Source: Gammaproteobacteria bacterium (GTDB taxonomy: Bacteria > Pseudomonadota > Gammaproteobacteria > Nevskiales > Nevskiaceae). From it: 56,395 bases of DNA. Made by a program: the position numbers and the translations under genes. Positions 46,927-56,264 of this stretch are shown here, one piece after another (positions within the stretch are counted from its first letter, which is position 1; the number at the start of each line of letters is the position of its first letter). The stretch is from positions 1 to 56,395 of the forward strand of contig JAHZLQ010000047.1 in NCBI GenBank assembly GCA_022599775.1, written 5' to 3'. The notes under the pieces are model-generated. The model ran no database searches, was not told where the DNA came from, and saw nothing but the letters and a program-made list of their open reading frames with translations.

Positions 46927-48972
46927 TCAATTCGTATCATTTTCGTCGCCGCCATCGGCCTGTGGTGCCGGATACAGCAGACGGACCGTGCCGCTCCAGC
47001 GTCCCGGATCGCGTTCGTAGGCGGGATGGACCACCAAGGTTTCGGCGAAGCCCGGCGGCGCCTGCAGGGCCAGCAGCGGCAGATCGTAGTTCTGCAAGGT
47101 TACCGGGACTTGCAGCAGATAGACGAGTGCCGCGGCCGATTGCGTGGTCACGCCGCCGACCCACAGCGGCAGGCCATCCGCGCTCCAGCCGCTGGCCCAC
47201 AGGCGCAGCACCGCTTCGCGCGGCGTCTGCTGCGGATCCTGCTCGCGGACGCGTGTCAGTACCAGATCGGGGTGACGGCCGTTGTGAATCTGCGGCAGAA
47301 CCGGCAAATCCGACAGCACCGTTTCCGAAGCCAGCATGCGCAGCGCGGTGACCGGCGTCAGGTGCACCGGTTCGCGCCAGTCCGCGGCCAGCAGGGCGCT
47401 GCGGATGTCGCCAAGCTGGCCTCGCCATTGCAGATTCAGCGGCTGGCTGTGATGGCTGGCGATGTCGCCGCGGTAGGCCGGCAGTTCGCCGAAACCGCCG
47501 CGCAGCCAGTGCTGAGCGCTCATCTGCTGCGGCGGCAGGCCGGGCAGGCTCGGCGCATGCGCGCGCAGCGGCGCGAACAGCACCACCGCCACCACGAAGC
47601 TCACGAACACCGGCATGAAGAAGCGCCGCCCCGGCACCCGGCGCGCGTTGTGGCGGCGATAACCCACCGCCAGCACCAGAGTCCACAGCAGGCCGATCGC
47701 CACCGCGAATGCCGCCGTCGAGAACCATTGCAGGCCGAGATACAGCTGGCTGGCCGTGATCAGGCCGACCATCGCCACCGCGATACCGTAGTAGCGCGTG
47801 CGCGTGCGGTCGCTGCGGCCGACCGACAGCAGCACCGGAATCAGGCCGTAGACCACCGTGGTCAGGATCAGGTCGCTGCCGAGAAAGCGACTGTGCGCGG
47901 CGCCTTCCCCATAGAACTGCGCCGGCTCGGCGATCTGTACGCCGGCATAGAGGCCAACCGCGATCACCGCGCCGAAGGCGACGCCGGCCGCCAGATGGGC
48001 GGCGGCGCGACCCTGGCGCAGCCACAGCAGCGTAACAAAGGCGGCGGCGGCGGAGACCAGCATCACCGGCACATCGCCCAGCACCGTGATCCACGAGGCG
48101 GCGATGCGGCCCCAGGGCGCATGCAGGTCCGACAGGGTCTGGTAGACGATCGCGTCGATCGGCTGCGGGTGCCCACGCAGCAGCAGCCAGATCAGTCCGA
48201 GACCGAGCCAGCCGGCGATCAGGAACAGCCCGGCCAGGATCAGCAGCGCCGGCGTTTCAGGCTGGTCGGGATCGGCCAGCCAGGCACCGAGGCGGCCGAA
48301 GCGGCGGTGTCGGCCGCTCCAGCGCAGCAGCCAGACCACCCAGACTTCGGCATGGTGCTGTGCGTATCGCGCCACGATCCGCGTCAGGAACAGCAGCGTC
48401 CACACCAGTGCGAAGGCGAACATCAGCAGCAGTGCGAAGCGCGTCGCGATCTCCGCCGCCAGATGCAGCGAGGCGCCGACGGCGATGCCCGGAAACGTGA
48501 AGGCGATGGCCCAGACGAAGCAGGCCACGACATCCCACAGCATGAACGTCAGCAGACGCATGCCGGAGGCCGCGGCTACGGCCGGTACCAGCGGACGGAT
48601 CAGCCCGATCAGACGGCCCAGGATGATGCCCTTGGCGCCATGACGGTAGAAAAAGCGGCGCGCCGAGCCGATCGACTCGCGATACCGCTCGGCAAAATTC
48701 GTGCTCAGGATGCGCTTGCCGTAACGCGCGCCGATGGCGAAGTTCAGCAGATCGCCGAGCATCGCGCCGATCGCCGCGCACACCAGTGCCGGCCACAGAT
48801 CCAGGGCATTGAGCGCGATCAGCGCGCCTACGCCGAACAGGATCACCGGGCTCGGAAACAGGAAGCCAAGCAGGAACAGGGCGTCGGCGAACGACACCGC
48901 GACGATGATCAGCAGCGCCCAGGACGGGTGCTGCGCGACCCAGTCCAGCAGTGGCTGAACCCAGTCGAACAA
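46927..48972 (-). CDS. DedA / degenerate PAP2 / LssY_C fusion membrane protein
   Basis: 681 residues with about a dozen membrane segments. Residues about 10-190 form a DedA domain with its GRLIGLIRPLVPAVAAASGM signature. About 230-450 is PAP2-like but lacks the catalytic residues: the SRxYLGxHWxSD motif is SQLYLGLQWFST (408-419) and the RP and PSGH motifs are also lost. About 490-650 is an LssY_C domain (LNLQWRGQLGDIRSALLAA). The TTG start at 48972 lies 7 bases after the hemL stop, while the frame above is hemL; an upstream GTG at 49044 is possible but less likely. Probably a lipid-handling envelope protein. Confidence 0.82.
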   Translation of the reverse strand: MFDWVQPLLDWVAQHPSWALLIIVAVSFADALFLLGFLFPSPVILFGVGALIALNALDLWPALVCAAIGAMLGDLLNFAIGARYGKRILSTNFAERYRESIGSARRFFYRHGAKGIILGRLIGLIRPLVPAVAAASGMRLLTFMLWDVVACFVWAIAFTFPGIAVGASLHLAAEIATRFALLLMFAFALVWTLLFLTRIVARYAQHHAEVWVVWLLRWSGRHRRFGRLGAWLADPDQPETPALLILAGLFLIAGWLGLGLIWLLLRGHPQPIDAIVYQTLSDLHAPWGRIAASWITVLGDVPVMLVSAAAAFVTLLWLRQGRAAAHLAAGVAFGAVIAVGLYAGVQIAEPAQFYGEGAAHSRFLGSDLILTTVVYGLIPVLLSVGRSDRTRTRYYGIAVAMVGLITASQLYLGLQWFSTAAFAVAIGLLWTLVLAVGYRRHNARRVPGRRFFMPVFVSFVVAVVLFAPLRAHAPSLPGLPPQQMSAQHWLRGGFGELPAYRGDIASHHSQPLNLQWRGQLGDIRSALLAADWREPVHLTPVTALRMLASETVLSDLPVLPQIHNGRHPDLVLTRVREQDPQQTPREAVLRLWASGWSADGLPLWVGGVTTQSAAALVYLLQVPVTLQNYDLPLLALQAPPGFAETLVVHPAYERDPGRWSGTVRLLYPAPQADGGDENDTN

Positions 48973-48979
48973 GGCCGGT

Positions 48980-50256
<1,277 letters not shown>

Positions 50257-50260
<4 letters not shown>

Positions 50261-50886
50261 GTCGGATCTTTGAAGAGTTTCAGATAACCGCGCGCGGCGG
50301 CCTCGATGTCGGCTGCCCCGAACACGCCGTCGACTGCCGCGATCAGGTCGGCGCCGCGTGCGCGCAGCGGGCCGGCATTATCGGCCGTGAGGCCGCCGAT
50401 GACACAGATCGGCAGCGCCAGTGCGGCGCGGGCGGCGTCCAGCAGTTCCAGCGATGCGGGCGGTGCGTCCGGTTTGGTCTTGGATGCAAAGAAGCGGCCG
50501 AACGCCACATAGCTGGCGCCTTCGGCGGCCGCCGCCTGGGCGCGCTCCAGACTGCCCGAGCAACTGCGGCCGATGATTGCGCGTGGGCCTAGGCGCAGGC
50601 GTGCATTGCGGATCGCGCCGTCGCTGGCGCCCAGGTGTACGCCATCGGCGCCGCTGCGCAGGGCCAGCTCGGTGTCGTCATTGATGATCAGCGCGGCGCC
50701 GGCATCGTGGCACAGGCGCTGCAAGCGCTTGGCGCGCTCCTCACGCTGCTCGGCGCTGGCGCGCTTGTCGCGATACTGGATCAGGCGGGCGCCACCGGCG
50801 AGCGCGGCGGCCACGGCCGAAACCAGCCGCTGCGGGTCTTCGCAGACCGCCTCGGAGGTGACTGCGTACAGGCCTGACAGGGACAT
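50257..50886 (-). CDS. thiE: Thiamine-phosphate synthase
   Basis: Joins HMP-PP and the thiazole phosphate to thiamine monophosphate. The 209-residue TIM-barrel protein has IQYRDK, INDD, the GVHLGASDG loop (normally GVHLGQxD), GRSCSG and the C-terminal [11 protein letters not shown] 50886 is chosen; an in-frame TTG three codons upstream is less likely. Stop overlaps the hemL start. It lies 113 bases downstream of thiD, all on the same strand. No TPP riboswitch was recognised upstream. Confidence 0.92.
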
Positions 50887-50999
50887 GGGAGGCAATGCCG
50901 GGAAACGGGCGCACAGCCTAGCAGTCTGTCGGGCTTAGGGGGGTAGCGATGGGCCGAAGCCGCAGTCGATCATCCTGAGTCCGACGGACTGCTGGCCGA

Positions 51000-51794
51000 T
51001 CAGGCGCGCGGACGTCCTTGACGTGCGCCGTGCCAACGGTTCGGAATCGCGCGACCGCTGCCGATGACCAGTCGTGCGGCGAGGGCGCCCTGTACGAAGC
51101 GCTGCGCGCGCACTAGCGCTTGCTCCAGCGCATCACCTTGCGCCAGCCGCGCGGCGATGGCCGAAGCCAGGGTGCAGCCGGCGCCGTGGAAGCCCACCGG
51201 TTCGCGCGGCCATTCGAAACGCTGTGGCGCGCCGTCGCGACGATGCCAGGTGTTGATCACGGTCTCGCCGGCTTCGTCGCCGCCGGTGACCAGCACGTTG
51301 GCGCAGCCGTCGGCCACCAGCGCTGCGCCAGCCGCGTCTGCGTCGGCCAGGCCGGTCAGCGCGCGCGCTTCGGATGCGTTCGGGGTGATCAGCGTCGCGG
51401 CCGGCAGCAATTCGCGGCGCAGGGCCTGTGCCGTTTCGTCCTGGGCCAGCACGCCGCCACCGCCGGCGCGCAGCACCGGATCGACCACCGCCGGTACGCC
51501 CCGCCCGCGAATCAGCCGGGCGATCAGTACGGTCTGTTCGGGCGAACCGAGCAGGCCGACCTTGATCGCCTGCGGCGGACAGTCGGCGCAGACGCGTTCG
51601 ATCTGTTGCGCCAACCAGTCCAGCGAGACGGCCTGCACGGCGTAGACCTCGGCGCTGTCCTGCACGGTGAGGCTGCTCAGCACCGACAGCGGGTGCGCGC
51701 CCATCGCGCCACAGGCTTCGATGTCGGCCTGAATGCCGGCGCCGCCGCTGGGATCGTGTCCCGAAATGCACAACAAACGCGCGGGATATTTCAT
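51000..51794 (-). CDS. thiD: Hydroxymethylpyrimidine/phosphomethylpyrimidine kinase
   Basis: Phosphorylates HMP and HMP-P for thiamine synthesis; ribokinase fold, 264 residues. The hallmarks are SGHDPSGGAGIQADI near the N-terminus, VGLLGS, DPVLRAGGGG and the C-terminal catalytic GAGCTLASAIAARLA loop. ATG 51794 begins the homology; a TTG seven codons upstream is possible. The upstream region has no visible TPP riboswitch. Confidence 0.95.
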   Translation of the reverse strand: MKYPARLLCISGHDPSGGAGIQADIEACGAMGAHPLSVLSSLTVQDSAEVYAVQAVSLDWLAQQIERVCADCPPQAIKVGLLGSPEQTVLIARLIRGRGVPAVVDPVLRAGGGGVLAQDETAQALRRELLPAATLITPNASEARALTGLADADAAGAALVADGCANVLVTGGDEAGETVINTWHRRDGAPQRFEWPREPVGFHGAGCTLASAIAARLAQGDALEQALVRAQRFVQGALAARLVIGSGRAIPNRWHGARQGRPRA

Positions 51795-52241
51795 TGGGCG
51801 TCGTAGCTTCTTCAATTTACGTGGATTTCCGGTCCATGCCCCGAAACGGGGCGGACTTGCTATTTATTCACAGCGCTGCTAGCTGCTGGGGCGCGCGGTG
51901 CATAAATCAGCGGCGGCCCTTCGGAAAGTCAGATAAGTTCGTACAAGTCTATGAATTTAAATAAATATGTCGGAGTGGTTACAAAATGATCGCCAGCGTA
52001 AAAATGCCCTGATTTCCGCCCTTGAAGGCCCGCGTGCAGATGTTCCTAACAAACTTATCCACAGCTTCTGTGTGTATGCCGGGTATTCCCTTGGATACCC
52101 GGAGCTTAGCGCCGAAAGCTCAGGTAAACGGACGGTTGTCACATTCGGCCGCATCGAACGGATGCGGTGCTGTGCTAGCTTAGCCGACGCGAGGGCGGCG
52201 ACGGGCCGCACAGACTCCTGCCAACGGCGCCCGGGGGCGAT
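51795..52241. other. 447-bp divergent intergenic region between thiD and the Popeye-like gene
   Basis: AT-richer than its flanks in 51930-51965 (GAATTTAAATAAATATG), the likely promoter zone for thiD. It also holds a perfect DnaA box (52055-52063) and a CCGCATC-GAACG-GATGCGG hairpin (52149-52167). No credible gene: a 93-codon open frame starting near 51967 has no family, no ribosome-binding site and unusual composition. Confidence 0.45.
52055..52063 (+). promoter_or_regulatory. Consensus DnaA box upstream of the Popeye-like gene
   Basis: TTATCCACA, perfect match to the DnaA box, about 180 bases before the start of the next gene. A second perfect box lies at 23400-23408. No AT-rich unwinding element or cluster accompanies it, so it is not an origin. 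Confidence 0.45.
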
Positions 52242-52979
52242 GTGGTGAGCGAATACTGGGTTCATCTCGGCTACGTATTCATGCTGATCGCCTTGCTGGC
52301 GCGCGACGTATTGTGGCTGCGTTCGATCCTGGTTCTGGCGCAGGGCAGTATCTGCGCCTATGCCTGGGGCCAGGGTTTGATCGGCATGGCCTGTTGGAAC
52401 GCGGCCTTCGTGGTCATCAATGCGATCTGGGCACTGCTGATCCTGCGCGAGCGGCAGGCCGCCGCGATACCGACGGAACTGCAAGCGATCCACGCCCGCC
52501 ATTTTTCAGCGATGACGCCGCGGGAATTCCTGCGCTTCTGGGCGATGGGCAGCCCCGGCCAGATTCGCGATGCGCGATTGGTACCGGCCGGTGTGCATCC
52601 GCACGCTCTGCTGTTCCTGGTATCGGGTCAGGCGCGCGTGTCACGCCAGGGTCTGGAACTGGCGCGACTGCCCCGGGGCAGTTTCGTCGCCGAAATGAGT
52701 CTGCTCACCGGGCAGTCCACCTCGGCGGACGTGGACGCGATGGGTACTGTTGATGTGCGCAGCTGGTCCGCCGAACAGCTGGCCGGCCTGCGCAGCTCGC
52801 GGCCGGCGCTGTGGATCAAGCTGCAAAGCGTGCTCGGGCTCGATCTGGTGGAAAAACTCAAGCGTGCCGCTCCGGTGAACGCAACAGCGGCCGGCACCGG
52901 TTCGGATCGCCGTCCGGAGCCGGTGGGTGAGGATGTCGAACTCGACCCCGCCAGCGGTTCGAGCGTCAGCCCGGTCTGA
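52242..52979 (+). CDS. Popeye-like membrane protein with a C-terminal cyclic-nucleotide-binding fold
   Basis: 245 residues. Three membrane helices fill about residues 7-70 (starting EYWVHLGYVFMLIALLARDVLWLR), followed by a cNMP-binding type beta barrel (about 85-195). The phosphate-binding cassette AEMSLLTGQSTSADV (150-164) aligns with GEMALLTGEPRSATV, but the conserved Gly is Ala and the phosphate-binding Arg is Thr160. The layout is the bacterial Popeye/Bves type. The C-terminal 40 residues are charged and disordered. Start GTG at 52242 or 52245. The Fpg/Nei gene starts 17 bases downstream on the same strand. Confidence 0.7.
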   Translation: MVSEYWVHLGYVFMLIALLARDVLWLRSILVLAQGSICAYAWGQGLIGMACWNAAFVVINAIWALLILRERQAAAIPTELQAIHARHFSAMTPREFLRFWAMGSPGQIRDARLVPAGVHPHALLFLVSGQARVSRQGLELARLPRGSFVAEMSLLTGQSTSADVDAMGTVDVRSWSAEQLAGLRSSRPALWIKLQSVLGLDLVEKLKRAAPVNATAAGTGSDRRPEPVGEDVELDPASGSSVSPV

Positions 52980-52995
52980 GCGCAGGCGCACGGAC

Positions 52996-53883
52996 ATGCC
53001 GGAGTATCCCGACCTGACGGTGTACCTCGAATGCCTGGAGCGGCGGGCGCTGGGGCGGCCGCTGACGGGCCTGCGTCTGGGTCGTCCGTTCGTGCTGCGC
53101 ACCGTCGAACCCCATCCGGAGACCTTCGCTGGTCGCAAACTGATCCGCACCGGCCGCATCGGCAAGCGTCTGTTGCTGGTGTTCGAGGGCGGTTTCTGCG
53201 CGCTGATCCACCTGATGATCCTGGGCAGATTGCACTGGAAGGCGGTCGGCGCGGCGCTGCCCAAGGGCAGCGGCCTGTGTGCGCTGGACTTCGACAGCGG
53301 CAGCCTGCAACTGACTGAATCCGGCAAGAAGCGTCGCGCTTCGCTGTACCTGTTCGCCGACGAGGCCTCGGCGGCGGCCGAACAGCGTGGCGGGCTGGAA
53401 GTGTTCGAGGTGGACTACGAACGCTTCGCCGCACGTCTGCGCGAGGAACGGCACACGCTCAAGCGGGCCTTGACCGACCCGCGCATCCTCAGCGCCATCG
53501 GTAACGCCTATTCCGACGAGATCCTGCATCACGCGCGTCTGTCGCCGTTCCGCCAGACGCAGCAACTCAGCGATGCCGAGTTGCACCGCCTCCACCAAGC
53601 CGTCGTCGAGGTGCTCACCGCATGGACCGAGCGTTTGCGCGCCGAGGCCGAAGCCGCCGGCGGTTGGCCGAAGAAGGTCACGGCCTTTCATCCCGGGATG
53701 GCCGTTCATGGTCGCTTCCGGCAGCCGTGCCCGGTGTGCGGCGCCCCGGTGCAGCGCATCGTTTATGCCAGCAACGAGGCCAACTATTGCGCGCGTTGCC
53801 AGACCGAAGGGCGCCTGCTCGCCGATCGCGCGCTTTCGCGCTTGTTGCACGACAGTTGGCCCAAGACGCTGACGGATGATTGA
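52996..53883 (+). CDS. Fpg/Nei-family DNA glycosylase
   Basis: Base-excision repair glycosylase/AP lyase, 295 residues. The N-terminus MPEYPDLTVYLE retains the catalytic Pro2 and Glu3. The beta-strand Lys in GRIGKRLLLVF, the ILSAIGNAYSDEILH helix-two-turn-helix region and the C-terminal zinc finger (CPVCGAPVQRIVY to NYCARCQTEGR) are intact. It belongs to the PEYPDL group rather than the canonical MutM PELPEVE group, so substrate preference is not assigned. ATG 52996 lies 17 bases after the Popeye-like gene. Confidence 0.92.
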   Translation: MPEYPDLTVYLECLERRALGRPLTGLRLGRPFVLRTVEPHPETFAGRKLIRTGRIGKRLLLVFEGGFCALIHLMILGRLHWKAVGAALPKGSGLCALDFDSGSLQLTESGKKRRASLYLFADEASAAAEQRGGLEVFEVDYERFAARLREERHTLKRALTDPRILSAIGNAYSDEILHHARLSPFRQTQQLSDAELHRLHQAVVEVLTAWTERLRAEAEAAGGWPKKVTAFHPGMAVHGRFRQPCPVCGAPVQRIVYASNEANYCARCQTEGRLLADRALSRLLHDSWPKTLTDD

Positions 53884-53902
53884 GTGAGGCAACAGCTTTT
53901 GG

Positions 53903-54061
53903 TCTCGCGCAAGGCCGCAAAGGCGCGAAAATACGCGAAGATAATGGCGACTCAAAGCGGGCAGATGGGGAGAGGCATTCTTCGAAGCACTGGCGGTGTA
54001 CCGCAATGGTTTTGGACTTTATTGTTGTCTCCCTTTGCGTCTTCGCGCCTTTGCGCGAGAT
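53903..54061. repeat. Long inverted repeat (GCGCAAAGGCGC family) downstream of the glycosylase
   Basis: Two arms, 53903-53942 and 54028-54061, face each other: TCTCGCGCAAGGCCGCAAAG opposite CTTTGCGTCTTCGCGCCTTT, with about 85 bases between. The same words occur in the ahcY/metF gap (3829-3908). It lies between convergent genes. Confidence 0.65.
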
Positions 54062-54086
54062 AAAGTGAGTCCAGGCCTCCGAGAAC

Positions 54087-55106
54087 TCAGCGCGCTCGAC
54101 TCGGTGCCATTCCGGTCCAGCGCCGGTACGCGCGTGTGAACGCGCTTTGCTCGGAATAGCCCAGCAGGTAGGCGATCTCCGCCAGGGACTTGTTCGGGTC
54201 CGCCAAGTAGCGCTCGGCGTGGCGGCGGCGCACGTCATCCAGCACGCTCTGATAGCGGATGCCGAGTTCATCGAGGCGGCGCTGCAAGGTGCGTGGACTC
54301 AGGCCCAGGGGCCGCGCATTGTCACGCAGTGTGGTGCGGCCGGCGGCCAGACCGCGTGAAATGACATGGCGCAGGGCGGGCAGCGGCTCCGGTTCGTGCG
54401 CAATTTCGGACAGCAGTGCGCGCGCCTGCGCATCCATCAGCGCATTGAGTTCCGCGTCGGCCTGCACGATCGGAAAGTCCAGCCACCCGGCCGGAAAGCG
54501 CAGTCCGGTAAATGCGGCATCGAAGTGCGGCTCACAGCGCAGCACCTCGCGATAGGCGCGCAGGCTGCGCGGCGTCGGATAGGCGAACATCGCCTGACAG
54601 ACCAGGTCGTCGCACCCCAGCAGCCAGCGCGAATAGCTGACCCAGCCGGCCAGGGAGGACTGCGCCAGGACCAGGGGCGGATGCGCGTCGAACGGCGCGC
54701 GCCAGTGCAGCTCGGCCCAGTCGCCGCGCCGCAGCAGCCGGGTTTCGCTGACCTCGCCCACGATCTTCTCGTAGCGTTCCAGGCGGTCGATCGCCTCGGA
54801 CAGCGTGGCGCAGCTCATCGCCACGTAGCCCAGCAGACCGTAGTGACGCGGCTTGATGGCGGCGCCCACGCGCAGCGCCAGGTCGGCGTCGCCGGTGGCG
54901 GCGATCGCCTGATCGAACATCCGCACCCAGGCGCTCAGCGGCATGCGCGCGCTGGCGTCCGTCGACTCCACGAGCGCCAGTTGCGGCTCGTCGAACAGCC
55001 CGGTCGGATCGATGCCGCGCTCCCGCAGATAGTCCACGAGCGAGCGCGCGTACAGCGGCGACACCTGGGCCTGATGATCAGGATGCGGATCGATTCGGGA
55101 TTCCAT
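54087..55106 (-). CDS. AraC-family transcriptional regulator
   Basis: 339 residues. The N-terminal domain (about 20-210) is of the arabinose_bd/PF12625 type found in regulators of lipid-related genes (for example the GLLGYVAMSCATLSEAIDRL stretch). The C-terminal AraC helix-turn-helix pair follows (GLSPRTLQRRLDELG and SLAEIAYLLGYSEQSAFTRAYRRWTG). ATG 55106; a TTG at 55121 is less likely. Divergent from the desaturase gene with a 104-base gap containing a perfect palindrome, so probably its regulator. Confidence 0.9.
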   Translation of the reverse strand: MESRIDPHPDHQAQVSPLYARSLVDYLRERGIDPTGLFDEPQLALVESTDASARMPLSAWVRMFDQAIAATGDADLALRVGAAIKPRHYGLLGYVAMSCATLSEAIDRLERYEKIVGEVSETRLLRRGDWAELHWRAPFDAHPPLVLAQSSLAGWVSYSRWLLGCDDLVCQAMFAYPTPRSLRAYREVLRCEPHFDAAFTGLRFPAGWLDFPIVQADAELNALMDAQARALLSEIAHEPEPLPALRHVISRGLAAGRTTLRDNARPLGLSPRTLQRRLDELGIRYQSVLDDVRRRHAERYLADPNKSLAEIAYLLGYSEQSAFTRAYRRWTGMAPSRAR

Positions 55107-55127
55107 GTCGCGATTTGTCAAACGAAA

Positions 55128-55149
55128 CGAGGTCTACGTCAAGACCTCG
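55128..55149. promoter_or_regulatory. Palindrome between the AraC regulator and the fatty acid hydroxylase gene
   Basis: CGAGGTCT-ACGTCA-AGACCTCG, 8-bp perfect arms, in the 104-base divergent promoter region. It could be the regulator's binding site, although AraC proteins often prefer direct repeats. Confidence 0.45.
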
Positions 55150-55210
55150 GCTCTGCGTGGGCGTCAAAATGGGGGCATAAACATCGAGCGAATCGAGAGG
55201 GGAAGAGGGC

Positions 55211-56152
55211 ATGGACCTATTGCTGACACGCCTGCCGCAGCCGATCAGCCACTGGCTGGCCACGGCGCAGTTCGAGCAACTGTTCCTGTTGCTGCTGGCG
55301 CCCGTGTTTCTTGTGACGATCGCCGTCGAGTTGTTCTGGTGGCGCGCGCGCGGTCGTCATGTCTACGAGTGGCGGGACACCCTCAACAACTCCGTGCTCG
55401 CCTTGAGCCATCAGGCTGCGGACGCGCTGGCCTGGAGTCTGCTGCTGGGCCTGTTCTATGCCGTCTGGCGGCACCGCCTGTTCGAGATTCCGTTCAATCT
55501 GGCGAGCGTGATCCTGCTCTATGTGCTGCAGGACTTTCTTTATTACTGGTTTCACCGCGCCAGCCATCGCATCCGCTGGATGTGGGCCTCGCATGTGGTG
55601 CATCACTCGCAGGAATCACTGAACCTGTCGACCGCCTTCCGTCAGAGCCTGACCTATCCGATTTCCGGGATGTGGGTGTTCTGGCTGCCGCTGGCCTGGA
55701 TCGGCTTCAAGCCGGAGCACATCGTGCTGTGTGTGGCGGTCAATCTGGCCTACCAGTTCTTCGTGCATACCGAGGCCGTGAACAAGTTGCCGCGCGCCTA
55801 TGAATGGCTGTTCAACACGCCCTCGCACCACCGCGTGCACCACGCGCGCAACCCGCAGTACATCGACCGCAACTACGCCGGCGTGCTGGTGATCTGGGAC
55901 CGGCTGTTCGGCAGCTTCGTGCCGGAAGACCCGGCCGATCCCTGCGACTACGGCATCACCCGTCAGCTCAAAACACGCAATCCGATTCGGATGATGTTCC
56001 ACGAGTGGATCGATCTGTTCCGCGACGTTGCTCGGCCCGGTCCGCTGTGGCTGCGCACCAAGCACCTGTGGGCGCCGCCGGAATGGCAGCGCGAGAACTC
56101 CGCTGTACAGACCGCGAGTCGCGCGTCGGTTCAGGCCGGCCGTACGCGTTAA
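55211..56152 (+). CDS. Fatty acid hydroxylase / sterol desaturase-family membrane protein
   Basis: 313 residues with four or five membrane segments in the first 200. The three di-iron His boxes of the family are present: HRASH, HVVHH and HHRVHH, with an extra HTEAVNKL segment between the second and third. It is likely a C-H hydroxylase or desaturase of a lipid; the substrate is unknown. A GAGG ribosome-binding site precedes ATG 55211. Divergent from an AraC-type regulator. The C-terminal 20 residues are charged. Confidence 0.92.
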   Translation: MDLLLTRLPQPISHWLATAQFEQLFLLLLAPVFLVTIAVELFWWRARGRHVYEWRDTLNNSVLALSHQAADALAWSLLLGLFYAVWRHRLFEIPFNLASVILLYVLQDFLYYWFHRASHRIRWMWASHVVHHSQESLNLSTAFRQSLTYPISGMWVFWLPLAWIGFKPEHIVLCVAVNLAYQFFVHTEAVNKLPRAYEWLFNTPSHHRVHHARNPQYIDRNYAGVLVIWDRLFGSFVPEDPADPCDYGITRQLKTRNPIRMMFHEWIDLFRDVARPGPLWLRTKHLWAPPEWQRENSAVQTASRASVQAGRTR

Positions 56153-56206
56153 CGGCCATGCCGGTGGAGGCACCCCGGAAAATGAATCCTGGGCTAGGCA
56201 GGCCGC

Positions 56207-56251
56207 CCTCTCCCCACCACCCGCTCCGCGGGCGGTCCTCCCCTCTCCCAC
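56207..56251. repeat. CCCTCTCCC-family intergenic repeat (right edge)
   Basis: GCCCTCTCCCC, then CCGCTCCGCGGGCGG and CCCCTCTCCCACG. Same family as 1-58 and 39610-39725. Confidence 0.6.
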
Positions 56252-56264
56252 GTCGTGCTGAGCA

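Noticed and set aside
51795-51960. TPP riboswitch in front of thiD
   Set aside because: The conserved CUGAGA and related core of the TPP aptamer could not be found on the minus strand.
51967-52248. Possible 93-codon gene in the thiD upstream gap
   Set aside because: No ribosome-binding site, family or signal peptide. It overlaps the DnaA box and the hairpin and runs into the next gene.
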